Shown: positions 11,720-22,697, counted from the stretch's first letter. The stretch: 64,000 nucleotides of DNA from Diphasiastrum complanatum (GCA_029204225.1 CM055099.1:48221397-48285396), one strand, 5' to 3'. Program-made: numbers and translations. The notes: a model not told the origin generated them from the sequence alone.

Positions 11720-12509
11720 TGACATAATTTCGAGAATTCACACGTTTGGGGTAATGTCCACAAGAGTGATTGATCTTGATTAAGCTTTGTTATTAGCACT
11801 ATAACCTGATTCTACATTGATCAACAAGATCTAGTTCAGAAGAAATGGCTAATTCACAATCTAGCATGCTAATCAACAGAATATAATAGCAATGAATCAA
11901 AGAATGAATAAAAGTACAAGATTTCAGTGTATGAGCATTAGTCTCAACACGAGTTAGAGAGAGAAAGCTAGAAAGATAACAAACAATATAGTTTAGATCC
12001 AAAATGGCATGAGATAGCTACAAAACTTTGGTTCTTCATCATTGATTGTGTGGAGAGCTACACATATTTATGGAGTTTGAGATAGCTCGAGGTAGAACCA
12101 CATCCATCCATTCCAAAATGACATCTAGAGTCTATGTGACACTTTGTCACCTTGTCATGCATGGAAATTCTACCAACTTTTTACGAAGTGTACTAGTTCT
12201 AACTAGAAATGTCCAAATCATCATGCATGTGTCCATTAAACTTTGTGCATGCCTTGCATGTCACTATGGATCACTTTACAATTAATGCATGTGAATTGCC
12301 ATGAGTTTCTACAAGCATATCATGCTAATTCTATGTCTACAAAACTATATGCACAGTTGCATTTTTCAAACTAGATAATACATAACCATGTAGCTCAAGT
12401 TCTATGTAGGGCCAAACTTGGCATTTTGCATTATGAGCTACATACTTGCATGGTACAACATTTGTAGCAAGCCAAGAAATCATTATGGAATTGTTTTTCA
12501 ATTTTAACA
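11720..12509 (-). repeat. 3' LTR of nested element
   Basis: 790 bp, from tgacataatttcgag to ...attttaaca. It matches 14522-15317 with few differences. The adjoining ctcctcctta is the plus-strand complement of the polypurine tract. Confidence 0.93.
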
Positions 12510-12526
12510 CTCCTCCTTAAAATTAT

Positions 12527-12745
12527 CTATATTGATTTGAACATGGATCTGGTATATAGCTTGTTGAAGGAACTTTTGCTCAACGGTTTGGTGAGCATAT
12601 CAGCAATGCAAGATGATGTGTCGATTGTGCTCCAATTTGATTTCACCTCTCCAATGAGCTTTGTAACTTCGATATATTTGCTCCTTGCATGGAATATTGG
12701 GGTTTTTGGCAAGGGCTTGAGCTAAAATGTTGTCACACATGATCA
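12527..12745 (-). pseudogene. RNase H tail of nested element
   Basis: The minus strand reads LAKNPIFHARSKYIEV-type sequence, then SCIADMLTKPLSKSSF, the end of copia RNase H. The stretch is short and begins just after the deletion junction (about 12745-12800), beyond which the sequence is protease (a GAWYIESG-like motif). One continuous deletion thus removed everything from the protease to within RNase H. Confidence 0.8.
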
Positions 12746-12839
12746 TAGGTATATCTTTCTTCCATAATTATCTTTAGATCCACTTTCTATATACCAGGCT
12801 CCATCTTTTTTGAAAGGTGGTGATGAAAAAAACTGGACA

Positions 12840-13690
12840 TCATAAGTGATCCTTATCCATCACTTGCAACAAATCTTCTTCAATCTCTTTGGATCGAGAT
12901 TAGCTTGCTTGAGTTGGTTCTTCTTCTTAAAAGCAATTAGAGGCATAAGTGCCCCTTTTTGCCACAGAAGAAGCACTTCACTTTCTTCTGCTTGGTTTTT
13001 GAGTTAGAGGGATGAGCTGTTTCATCCTCTTCACCATCTTGATCTCGATCTTTGCTTTGTCTTTGTTGTATGCTTGAGAGATTTGGGTTCTTACTCCTCC
13101 TTTTCTGCTTGCCTTTGACAAAGAGGGCTTTGTCACTTTTATTATGTTCAAGTTTGTTCATCCTAGAGAGTTTATAGCTTTGTCTAAATTCTTCAAAATA
13201 AGAATTCCTTGGAGAGTTTCTAGATTAGGTAACTCCTCCTTAATAGCAAAAGACTGAACAAGATTTTCATAGTCATCTCTCAAGCCATTCAGTATGACTT
13301 GAACTAGGTCAACTTGGTTAATGGTAACACCATACACAGGAAAGCTCTCTATGTAAATCTTTAACTCTTAGAACATAGTTAGATGCATTCTCTTCACTTC
13401 TTTTGGAAACTTTGGAAAATCTGATTCCTAAGAGTGAGTATTCTAGAAGTATTCTTTGCTTCATTAGATGGGTCTTTGGTGCATCACAAGCTTCTTTGGC
13501 TGTAGTGCAAGATTCTATCTCTCTCAAAATTTCATTAGATACATTCATCTTAATGAAATGTAGAGCCATTCTAGCTCTCTTCTTATATTTAGGAATTTTC
13601 AACCTGTGCTTTAGGCTCCTCCTCAACACCAAGCACAATATCCATAACATCCTGGAGTATCAAAACAGACTCCATTCTTAACTTCCAATA
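12840..13690 (-). pseudogene. Gag of nested element (broken)
   Basis: Minus-strand blocks at 13318-13650 (ARMALHFIKMNVSNEILREI, then SNYVLRVKDLHREL) match the UBN2 gag of element C (CKIALHCIKMNVANDLLKEV, FRVKDLNKEL). The knuckle CFFCGKKGHLC at 12940-12975 keeps C-x2-C-x4-H but is damaged after it. The frame is interrupted between 13161 and 13318. Same gag lineage as beta and C. Confidence 0.83.
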
Positions 13691-14509
13691 ATTAGAATGT
13701 ATTTAGTCTTTCATTGGCTTCATAGAAGATATCCTCTCTGAGATGCCATTATAATGAAGACTTCTTAGTTATTGGATTGAGATATGTTTGAGCTTGTTCC
13801 CTATCATACTTAGAGTTGTTGCTCTCTTTCACTATAGGTATTTTCAAGGTTGAACTACCTTCCTATGTGAAAACACTTGCAACTATATTTGAGATGAATC
13901 TCAAATATTTCACAAGACAAGTTATTTAGATCAGACACAAAAAGTGGTTTTGAGACACTTTGGCTGGTTTGAATCCTACTTTTGGCACGTGTGAAATGCT
14001 TCAAAAGAAAACACTATTGACATCAGAAGGCTCAAAGGGTGTTCAAATACTTCAAACTCAGTCTTGATCTACAATTTCTTGTGTTGAATGCTCAAAACAA
14101 TGGATTCAAAACAAGTATAATTCAATCAAATCAAATTGTTGTCACTCGGTTTTAGGACCTATCCCTATCCTCTCTAAGACCTTATAGCTCTTGCTAGACA
14201 CATCAGATTGATTTGGTTTCAATTTTTTATTGAAAGTACAGATCAAATGCTTTCCATCAAGCTATAACACTACTATCTTTGGATCTATAAGTAAGGAGAA
14301 CAAAGGGACTGAAAATCTCTGATTTTCATACGTGCGGAATTCCAGAATTCCGTACTACCTCAATTCAGGACTAAAATTTAGTTCAAGTCCAATTTGGTCC
14401 AAATACACTTCAGAGAAAGGTTAGAAAAAGTGCAAAATACTTTTTTTGCTTGATTTAGCTCTCATTTTCTTGTACAATCAGAGTTGTTAGCATGCAAAGC
14501 TTAATGAGG

Positions 14510-14521
14510 CTCTGATACCAT
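14510..14521 (-). other. Primer-binding site of nested element
   Basis: Plus strand gctctgatacca, complement of the Met-tRNA-type primer site, immediately before the right LTR. Confidence 0.93.
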
Positions 14522-15317
14522 GACAAAATTTCTAAAATTTACACGTGTGGGGAATGTCCACAAGAGTGATTGATCTTGATTAAGCTTTGTGATTAGCACT
14601 ATAACCTGATTCTAGATTGATCAATAAGATCTAGTTCAGAAGAAATGGCTAATTCACAATCTAGCATGCTAATCAACAGAATATAATAGCAATGAATCAA
14701 AGAATGAATAAAAGTACAAGATTTCAATGTATGAGCATTAGCCTCAACACGAGTTAGAGAGAGAAAGCTAGAGAGATAACAAGCAACATTAGTTTAGATC
14801 CAAAATGGCATGAGATAGCTACAAAACTTTGGTTCTTCATCATTGATTGTGTGGAGAGCTACACATTTTCATGGAGTTTGATGGTAGCTCGAGGTAGAAC
14901 CACATCCTCCATTCCAAAATGACATCTAAAGTGACATCTAGAGTCTATGTGACATTTGTCACTTGTCATGCATAAAATTCTACCAACTTTTTACAAGTGT
15001 ACTAGTTCTAACTAGAAATGTCCAAAATCATCATGCATGTGTCCATTAAACTTTGTGCATGCCTTGCATGTCACTATGAATCACTTACAATTAATGCATG
15101 TGAATTGCCATGAGTTTCTACAAGCATAATCATGCTAATTCTATGTCTACAAACTATATGCAAGTTGCATTTCTCAAACTAGATAATACATAACCATGTA
15201 GCTCAAGTTCTATGTAGGCCAAACTTGGCATTTTGCATTAATGAGCTACACACTTGCATGGTACAAACATTTTTAGCAAGCCAAGAAATCAATATGGATT
15301 GTTTTTTAATTTTAACA
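14522..15317 (-). repeat. 5' LTR of nested element
   Basis: 796 bp, from tgacaaaatttc to ...ttttaaca. It contains ttacacgtgtgg near 14542, a CACGTG-core motif shared with LTRs of the A/B/C lineage. Confidence 0.93.
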
Positions 15318-15975
15318 CTTCTTTTGTGGAAAGAAGGGGCACTTTGCAGCCGAGTGTTACAAGAAAAAGAATGCACAAGGAGAGAGCAAACAAGGCAACC
15401 TCACTCTTGAGAAAGATGAGGATGAAGTGGATTCATCCTTGATGGCTTCTAAATCAACATCCAAGAGCTACTCCAATGACACATGGTGGATTGAGAGTGG
15501 GGCTAGTTCCCACATGACACTCCAAAAGGATTTTTCTCTCAACTTTTGTACCTTTTGTAGGTTGTAAAAAGTCTATTCTAACAACAAGTGATCAAGAATG
15601 TAGAATAGATGGAGTGGGAACTATTCCCTTAAGTCTTGGATCCTCTAAAAGAGTAGATCTTGATAATGTACTCTATGTTCCTACACTCACTAAGAATTTG
15701 TTAAGTGTAGGACAATTGATGGATGATGGCTAAGATGTCCATTTTAAGCAAGGTGTTTGCTCCATCATGATGAATAATACTTGCATTGTAAAGGGATTCA
15801 AGCAAGGGAGGCTTTTTAAGCTAGATGCTAATGTTTTTCTTGGAAGTGTGAACATGGTAAAGGAGGAGCTCAATCAAGTGGAGGTTTGGCATAAGAGGAT
15901 GGGCCACTCCAAATTCAAAATCTATGTATGTATCTTTTATTGATGATTACTCTAGATACACTTGGATTGAACTTT
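15318..15975 (+). pseudogene. Copia knuckle-protease-integrase relic (beta, 3' half)
   Basis: It opens with FCGKKGHFAAECYKKK, completing the zinc knuckle begun at 11705. The protease site at about 15484-15520 reads TWWIESGASSHM: the catalytic Asp of DSGA is GAG (Glu) at 15493-15495. Beyond a run of stops come EVWHKRMGHS (about 15880, the pre-integrase zinc region) and then, after a deletion, FIDDYSRYTW (about 15935), which includes the second catalytic Asp of integrase. The coding sequence stops where element A begins in inverted orientation. Confidence 0.85.
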
Positions 15976-16181
15976 TGAAAATCAATTTGAAATCATTAAG
16001 AACATCAACTATGTTCTCAAGAGAGACACCATACTCAACTAGTATTGCTTTACTCCAACTTTGAGTTGCAAAAGTCTCACTAAAGCAAATTGATTCACCA
16101 AATGACATAAGAGAAGTAAGCATGAGATGTATACCACTTGAAATGTGCTCCTCTTTCCCTTGAAATTTGAGCCATATGAGC

Positions 16182-17306
16182 TCAAACCATGTCTCTTGAT
16201 ATTCTTCTTAGAATCATAACTTGAGAAGGACTCTCCTCCTCAATCCTCGGCACACTTGAACCATGGGATGAATCCTCAAGATCTACTTCTTGGTGCTCCT
16301 CCTTGATGGAAATCCGAGACCTCCATGTCTCATAATGATCACAATAAACATGGCCATACATTGTGCACTTTCTATGATCAACAATATTACTTATGCTAGA
16401 ACCATAAGTCCAAAACTCACCACAACCTGACATGATTTTTCTAATATTGAAATCAAGAAGTATTTCCATCTCAATAAGGCTAACTACTTGCTTATGGATA
16501 TAAGTGTCCACTTTAAAGGCTTCACTTATTCTCATAAGAAGTTTACAACTTGTCTTTAAAATTAAAAATTTACAACTTTCAACATTATGAATGAACACAT
16601 CATTCATGATCTTATTGAAACCAAAAGAAAATACATCATGAAGACATTTCCATTTCCTTGTCTTTATACTCAATGTAAGTTTACAAGGAAAACATGCTTT
16701 GCTATCTATTAAGGCATCACACTCAACCAGTATTGCCTTAATCCACATTTGAGATACAAAAATCTCTTCAAAGCAAAATAGTTCTTCAAAAGATGTCATG
16801 AGAGCATAAATGGAACTATTTTTATTTTGTGATTGCTCGTCCTTAATTTTGCTTGGTTTCTCTTGGATCATAACAATAACTTTGAACTTATCCAAAGTTC
16901 CAAACAAAATGCTTTCCAAGAACATGAAATAAATCCAAGTGACATTCATGAAAGAAACATCTTTCTTTGCATCTTGAACCAAACAATGCACTTCCAAATG
17001 AAAAACTTCTAGAGGTTTGAAATGTGTGGTGATGGACTTTTGAAGACAACTCTTGTAAGTCCTTGTGAGACTCCAAGCCTCATGTATCTTTCCACAAAGG
17101 AAACACATTTCCTTGGATTTGTCCTTCTTGCCTTTGCATTTTGCACTTGAAGCTCCATCCTTCACCTCGGCCCCCTTGCTTTGGTTCTCCTTGGATGGAT
17201 TGGTCTTCATTTTGTAGCATCTTGAGACAAAAATTTCTCTCTTGCCACAAAGGTTGCATTTAGGATCCTTACTTGCCTCCAATAGGTTGACACCTGTTGA
17301 TGCCAT
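16182..17306 (-). CDS. Unrecognised ORF of non-autonomous element A (about 374 aa)
   Basis: ATG at 17306 (MASTGVNLLEASKDPKC) is chosen because the same Met opens the homologue in element B. It has no recognised domain as a whole. Visible: a gag-like Cys motif CNLCGK...RC lacking the zinc-knuckle His (residues about 17-30), a Lys/Ser-rich linker, a second Cys motif CFLCGKIH, hydrophobic middle blocks (WIYFMFLESILFGTL), a stretch resembling the entry of copia RT (SFEELFCFEEI....W.KAILVECDAL), and near the C-terminus VPRIEEESPSQ, like the Glu/Ser linker between copia integrase and RT. No RT or integrase catalytic motif is present. The frame stays open, as in B, with only multiple-of-3 length differences. 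It may be a rearranged gag-pol remnant used in trans, or neutral. Confidence 0.55.
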   Translation of the reverse strand: MASTGVNLLEASKDPKCNLCGKREIFVSRCYKMKTNPSKENQSKGAEVKDGASSAKCKGKKDKSKEMCFLCGKIHEAWSLTRTYKSCLQKSITTHFKPLEVFHLEVHCLVQDAKKDVSFMNVTWIYFMFLESILFGTLDKFKVIVMIQEKPSKIKDEQSQNKNSSIYALMTSFEELFCFEEIFVSQMWIKAILVECDALIDSKACFPCKLTLSIKTRKWKCLHDVFSFGFNKIMNDVFIHNVESCKFLILKTSCKLLMRISEAFKVDTYIHKQVVSLIEMEILLDFNIRKIMSGCGEFWTYGSSISNIVDHRKCTMYGHVYCDHYETWRSRISIKEEHQEVDLEDSSHGSSVPRIEEESPSQVMILRRISRDMV

Positions 17307-17589
17307 GATGAGGAAGTAAAACTTTGTGATATGACTTTTCAAAATGTAATTTGTGACTCTCAAGAAACTAGATTTGAACACGTTCAACAATCTAGAAGGA
17401 TCTACACAAGATCTAGACCACAAATTTTGTATATCTCTTTTCAACCTAGTCAATTGGAAACTAAGCTTTGCTTTGATCACTAAGACAAAATCACTCTATC
17501 AAATCACAAAAATCAGATCCAAACACCCCTATTGGACTCAACAAACACCAATGACTCTTTCTTTTGAGAGTTGGAATGGATTTGAAAAG

Positions 17590-17960
17590 ATTTGACTCCT
17601 CGTGTTGACCTTCTAGATTCCTACAAATTAGGAGATAGGTCCTACAATCTAGGAGATTTGACTTTTGACATGTATGAGATAAGAACTTTCTTTATGATAT
17701 TTCACACGTGGGAGACCACTCCTACCCATGTGATATAGAATTTTCTACCACTAGAATGGTGCCAAGTGTCATAATACTACTAAACTAGTTTTTGGCCAAT
17801 TTAGCCACTAGTTTCCAGATTAAATGATAGGTACAACCCTTTATGATCTATCTAAATGACTTAGGCATAGATTTCACACGTGGGAACAGGCTCCACACAT
17901 GTCTAATGATGATAGGTACAAGTCATTATGGTATTTAGAAGATTTAAACCAAGTTAGCTT
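17590..17960 (-). repeat. LTR fragment of the A/B lineage
   Basis: Collinear with part of the LTRs at 38700-38960: gtgccaagtgtcat..., then actagtttttggcc, then ttagccactag, then ttcacacgtgggaacaggctccacacatgt. Two CACGTG cores (17703, 17876). The first half is missing. Confidence 0.65.
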
Positions 17961-17989
17961 GCCAATTTATATATTCAGCTTCAAGACAT

Positions 17990-18418
17990 CTTCTTAGCTG
18001 ATGATATGTGGAAATGCCACTAAGATGCCACCTAAGGAGCTCTCTTGCTTATTTAAGAGACTCCCTCTGAAGAGGAGTTTTTTGTGTATTGTATCAACTC
18101 CATGCTGAAATGAGAAGAGCCTCTACGAGTTAGGTGCATCCATTGAGCTCCTTGATTTTGCTTGTTTCTTGAGTGATGCATTCATGGTCTTGCCCTTCCA
18201 TCCTTTGCCTATGGTTGTGGATTGGCTTAGTTGTAGAATGTTTAGGTTCTGATTGTAACTCGTTTTTAGAGTAGGCAGTGTAGAAACTGTTGAACGTTCA
18301 TTTGGATTGCATGCTAATCTCTAAATGAATGTTCATGGCTTGCATCTCTGTTTGAGTGTGAGTGCTTTCAAGAGAGAACGACCCTGAGTTGTCCTTTGAC
18401 AGGTGGGACAATACTACA
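17990..18418 (+). repeat. LTR-like repeat R1, plus copy
   Basis: Contains ctcttgcttatttaagagactccctct with a TATA-like tatttaag. It is collinear with the reverse complement of 59890-60040. It ends ...gacaggtgggacaatactaca, resembling the end of the gypsy LTR at 46640-46677. Likely the 3' part of a gypsy-type LTR. Confidence 0.5.
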
Positions 18419-18429
18419 ACGATAATCCG

Positions 18430-18893
18430 TCCATTCTGCTTGGTTTGGGCATTGTAACATCAAGAAGACATCTATAAATGCCCAATGAGCCTAGTAACAG
18501 GCAGAAATGGTTCTGTGAACAAGACGTAAGAGTAGAAATTCAATAAACAGATCCTCTCGAACAGAGGATCTGTCAACATACATGGTTCTCTTTGGCTTCT
18601 ACTACTCATTGGTGCACTCTCTTGATGATATCTTGCAATCTTGTGTGTAGAATGCTCATATTTTGTTATTCTTGGTTTTACACGTTGAAATACAATAATG
18701 TATTATAATTGTACAAACAACAACTATATTTTATGTTTTGGTTCATGTTTGATCAGTATCTCCTAGAGTTTGCATCCCATTTTGTATGTATATGCTGATT
18801 TTTCTACATTGGCAGGATTGTTGGTTTGCTCTTTTTTGTAACCAAAGATCAAGGACATGGATTTGGATCTTGGATGATCTGAAATCCTTCACA
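18430..18893 (+). repeat. LTR-like segment ending at a Met-tRNA-type primer site
   Basis: 18894 onwards reads tggtatcaaagctattgtg, one mismatch from the copia primer-site core, directly after ...ccttcaca. TATA-like tctataaatgcc lies near 18470 and AATAAA at 18542-18547. No second LTR or coding region was found downstream, so this is a decayed 5' end or solo remnant. Confidence 0.5.
18547..18573. repeat. Perfect 11-bp inverted repeat (hairpin)
   Basis: acagatcctct (18547-18557), loop cgaac, agaggatctgt (18563-18573). It overlaps the last base of AATAAA and lies downstream of a TATA-like site in an LTR-like segment. Confidence 0.85.
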
Positions 18894-21424
18894 TGGTATC
18901 AAAGCTATTGTGTTTCAGGTTATGAAAGGATTAAACACATTTAGCAAAGATTTGGAGGAGTTACCAATGCTAGAGCATGCTAGATTGATTTCTACTCAAA
19001 AATCAGCATTTTTGCATGTGTAGAATTGATCTTTTGTATGTCAAAACTCAATATAGGATTATATACTTGATCAATTTTGATTTCACACTTGGTTTGTTGA
19101 AATTAGTCAATTTTTGGTGCATTAGGACTAATATAGAGGAAGGCAATACTATAGTAGAGATTTCTCTTGTCTTAAAAGGCATTGAGGCCCTTCCTGAAAC
19201 AGAGGAGGGCGAGATTATAGAAGGAGTTGTCTAATATTGATAAAAAAAAATATAGAAAATTTGATTGAATAGAGATTTATTTGTAAATAGAGATACATCA
19301 AAATAAAAAGATATAATCAATTTACATGTAAACAACCCGTTTATGGGTTTCTTTTATTGATATCAATATAGATTCTTACAATCAGGTTGTGTCCATAATA
19401 TAATACTGAAATGCAAATATCTATATTGATAAAAAAAGACATGATGATTGGCATGTATTTGTTGATCGTGAATCTCAATGTTCTTCCATAAGTTGGATTG
19501 TTTCGCCAATATCTCTACATTTGATCTCAAGCTCATGTCTTTTATGTACCTGCATAAAACTAATACAAAGTTAGTTACAATTAATACAGAGATTGTATTA
19601 GAAAGTTTTGATTGAAACTATTCATAAAAGATCTAGTGTTTACATTTACTTACGAGTTTACCATTGAAAATTAATCTGAAGTCTGAAAGTACATCATCTT
19701 GTAGGAGCAATAGTTCCCACCAGATTTAGTTAGACTCCAATCTTCTTCCACCTCAACACACATCAAAACGACATCATTGTATAGAATTTCAATATTTTTT
19801 TCGTTTTGAATGTCCACTGGCTTCCAAGTCTTGATCGAGTGACACCCATTTACCTTTATTTTTTTTCCATCTTTGATAATGGAAGCATAAGTTCAACATT
19901 TGTTTCTCAATTTGATAACGGAAGCACATGTAAGACATTTTAATTCTACATTCTATTTTTCCATCTGATCTTTTGTCCCAACCTTCATCCATAAGTTCAG
20001 ATAACAAACTATCGGCTTCCTTGATTCGTAATTTGCATGCAAAAATCTGAAACAATGAACTATGAATCTGAAAATTTGTCTAGACAAAAAGCCATGAATC
20101 TGAAAAAATGTGTTGGCAAAAATTTGAAACACTGATCTATTTGGTGCCACAAATTAACTATGGTTAATCCTGTTAACCATGATTTGACAATGCATATACA
20201 TTAATGGTACATCGATTTTCTCATCTCAACCATCTGTCATATTCATTTTCAATATTTTTGGGTCTCTTCGGGCAGTGATGAGCTGGAAGGGCAGGCCTCA
20301 TCAACCAATAGCATTTTCACATGCTGCCTAACGAAACAACAATATATTTTAAAAGTTTTTATTTTATTTATATTTGAAAAATTCTACATTATGTAGAACC
20401 CCGATTTCAAGGTTTCAATTGGTCCACATGGCAACGAAAATAAATAAAAAATAAAAAAACATCTTTTTCAAAGGCCCTCTTCGGGCTCTAAGTTTCTCTA
20501 ATGAAAATCACACAATCTGCAACCAAATATTAGAGATGGCAGAAAGAGCAATTCCTAAATCCACAAAAAGTGGTAAGACAATGCTAATAATTCAAATTGT
20601 AGATCAATAGCAATGAAGTAAAAGCAGTTTGCAGCAAAGACCAAATGCAGAAGTTAGAGTGGAAGACACCACGTAGATCAGCCTCTTCTCCTTTCCTCCT
20701 CCCTTCCAAAGTGAGCAGTGAATAATAATGGACTGTAGAATGAGGAAGGCTAAGAGACACATGAATGGGAGGCACCAAGTAGGAATCAAACAACCTTGTT
20801 TCTTCTCCTTCTGTCTTTTCTTTCTCCACAAACTCTTTTTTTGCACCAACTTTTTTTCTCTCTCAAATGACAATGGATGAATGTTACGTACACGGCTGAT
20901 TCCTTCTAATGCTACGAAGGACTGGGGCTCAAAAAGGTGCACTTCTTCATCATTGGGCACCAATAAGGGCTTTATGGCACTTGGGCTCAAACCTAAGGAT
21001 TGATCTCCAAAACCACTTTTAAATCACTAAAGTGGCCAATGATGACTAAAGTGGCCATTTAATTGTCTTTTAAAATAAACAGGCACCTCCTAGCCCCGAC
21101 AAACCAGGGAACTAGGGGTATAAGCCTCTTTATTAAAAATTAGTTCAACTTAAATTAATAAATGGACAAAGCCTTAATAAAAGTGAAACCGACCATAATG
21201 GGCCATTTATACATAAATTTTAAGCAGTTCTGCATCAACGTAATAGCATGCCTGCGATGTTTTTCCACCAAAAATAATCTTAAAAAGGGGTATTTTACTC
21301 CGCTGACACATCACATGTTGGATTTGGCTGATTTTTGGATCATTGAAAAAGCCTAAGTGGTGGCTAATAGATTGCAAATCAAGTTTTTGGCAGTTGCATG
21401 TAGATTTTGAAATAATCAATTTTT
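18894..21424. other. Intergenic or decayed element sequence
   Basis: No firm gene. Minus-strand frames at 19789-20055 (KEADSLLSELMDEGWDKR) and 20604-20990 (SPSAIKPLLVPNDEEVHLF) look protein-like but match no family I know and lack supporting context. The latter runs into low-complexity and hydrophobic sequence. Confidence 0.4.
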
Positions 21425-21792
21425 TGTGATTTTGTCAAATCATAATTTTGATTGGATCTCTAGATAGTTAGATTGTTGTACTTCATTAGAGTGTGTTTCA
21501 ATCTTAGAAAGTGGCAAGAGTCATTACATTAAGGATAGATAATATGTTGATCAAGATTTCATGATTCTATTTCTAGAATTTCTCTAGCCTATCCAAACAC
21601 TATTTGGACTCATTCCAAAGATGCCACTCCTATGCTAGGCTAGGAATGAGACTTACAAATAGTATCCTATGTTATTTGGCACGTGTGACAAGCCACAACA
21701 TGACCGTAATACAATTTTCAAGCAATATGACCAAAATTGGTCAAGCTAGAACTGTGAAATTTTAACACTCCTCACAATTTAGCTTGATGAGA

Positions 21793-22686
21793 CTATCCTG
21801 GATCAATAATTAATACATGGATAAAAACAACATAATTTTCAGGTTCTTGCTTTGTTGAGTGAGTATGATTACTCATCTTCATAAGAATATGATTTGAGCT
21901 CCAAGTTCTCAAATGTAATGAGAGCTCAATAAAGGTTGTCTTCAAGATCCAAGCTTTGTCTTTGGTAGGTTGTTGAATGACCACCTTGGACTGCAAAATG
22001 TGAGTCTCCTCCTCAAAATAAACATGAAAAACAGCAGTTTTCCATAAGATCCAACTTTTATATGAAGCACATACAATCAAAGCTTGAGATATCACCATCT
22101 TAACTTTATCCACCAAAACAATGAATTTCAACTTGGTATCCTTCCAATGAAGGTCTTTTTTCCTTGGAAATTCAAGAGTGAATGGATCATAAGATGAGGC
22201 CTTTGAATACATATTTGGAACTCCAATCAAAGTAGTAATGATCACTATTTCATCATCATAAAATATAGGATAAAAAATAATGTTCAAACTAGCATCATCA
22301 AAGGACTTTGTCAAGTACATGACATCAAACACAAAATAAGATGAGTAAAGAGAGATATGGATAAACTTCCTTGCTGCTCCTTTCTCTTTACCCAAACCTT
22401 CATATTGATGTAGATTCAGGTCTCTTTTGCCTTGAGAGAAGTGCTCCTTCTCGGGTTCATCCTTGATGTCTTTGTTCCTCATCATGCTCACTCCCTCTTG
22501 GTGTTGATGATGAAAACATGGATCCAAACCATGATCTTCTTCGAGACTCTCAAGAACTTTATTTTCAAGTCTCCAAACCTGAATGTTCTCCTTCTCAATA
22601 TGATCTTTCAAGTCAACAAAACAATCACTAAGATTATTTATACCAAATTTACTAGTCCACAATTGCTTACCACTAGCAATTTGCAT
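21793..22686 (-). CDS. Unrecognised second ORF of element C (about 297 aa)
   Basis: First ATG 22686 (MQIASGKQLW); the frame is open slightly further and overlaps the gag stop by a few bases, so a frameshift or a fusion with gag is possible. No catalytic motif of integrase, RT or RNase H is visible. It consists of hydrophobic blocks (LHWKDTKLKFIVLVDKVKM, VFHVYFEEET) and an acidic/His segment near the N-terminus (EEDHGLDPCFHHQHQEG). It occupies the position where pol should be and has stayed open while neighbouring elements are full of stops. It resembles the A and B ORFs in composition but not in clear alignment. Function unknown. Confidence 0.5.
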   Translation of the reverse strand: MQIASGKQLWTSKFGINNLSDCFVDLKDHIEKENIQVWRLENKVLESLEEDHGLDPCFHHQHQEGVSMMRNKDIKDEPEKEHFSQGKRDLNLHQYEGLGKEKGAARKFIHISLYSSYFVFDVMYLTKSFDDASLNIIFYPIFYDDEIVIITTLIGVPNMYSKASSYDPFTLEFPRKKDLHWKDTKLKFIVLVDKVKMVISQALIVCASYKSWILWKTAVFHVYFEEETHILQSKVVIQQPTKDKAWILKTTFIELSLHLRTWSSNHILMKMSNHTHSTKQEPENYVVFIHVLIIDPG

Positions 22687-22697
22687 TACATACTTGT

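Larger units (their letters stand above)
11720..15317 (-). mobile_element. Nested, internally deleted copia element with intact termini
   Basis: Two closely similar LTRs (11720-12509 and 14522-15317), each TG...CA on the plus strand, a Met-tRNA primer site at 14510-14521 and perfect 5-bp target duplications CTTCT at 11715-11719 and 15318-15322. The internal 2.0 kb holds gag joined to the tail of RNase H; integrase and RT are gone. It is therefore non-autonomous and must have been moved by enzymes from another copy, or was deleted after insertion. Confidence 0.93.
10975..15975 (+). mobile_element. Plus-strand copia relic (beta) split by a nested element
   Basis: Two halves, 10975-11719 and 15318-15975, read on the plus strand as gag, zinc knuckle, protease, pre-integrase and a scrap of integrase. 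They are separated by a complete minus-strand element with a CTTCT duplication on each side. Joined across the insertion, the knuckle reads correctly. The gag is related to that of element C. No LTR or primer site for beta is seen, and its 3' side ends abruptly against element A. Confidence 0.85.
15976..17960 (-). mobile_element. Non-autonomous LTR element A (truncated)
   Basis: A minus-strand segment closely homologous to 41600-43230 of element B, including the long ORF and its 5' leader, followed on the right by a diverged LTR piece (17590-17960). The left end is cut against beta without an LTR, so this is a truncated or rearranged copy. Confidence 0.7.

Noticed and set aside
20604-20990. 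128-codon minus frame beginning SPSAIKPLLVPNDEE
   Set aside because: A coding look for the first 40 residues only, then basic and hydrophobic low complexity; no splice-site or homology support.
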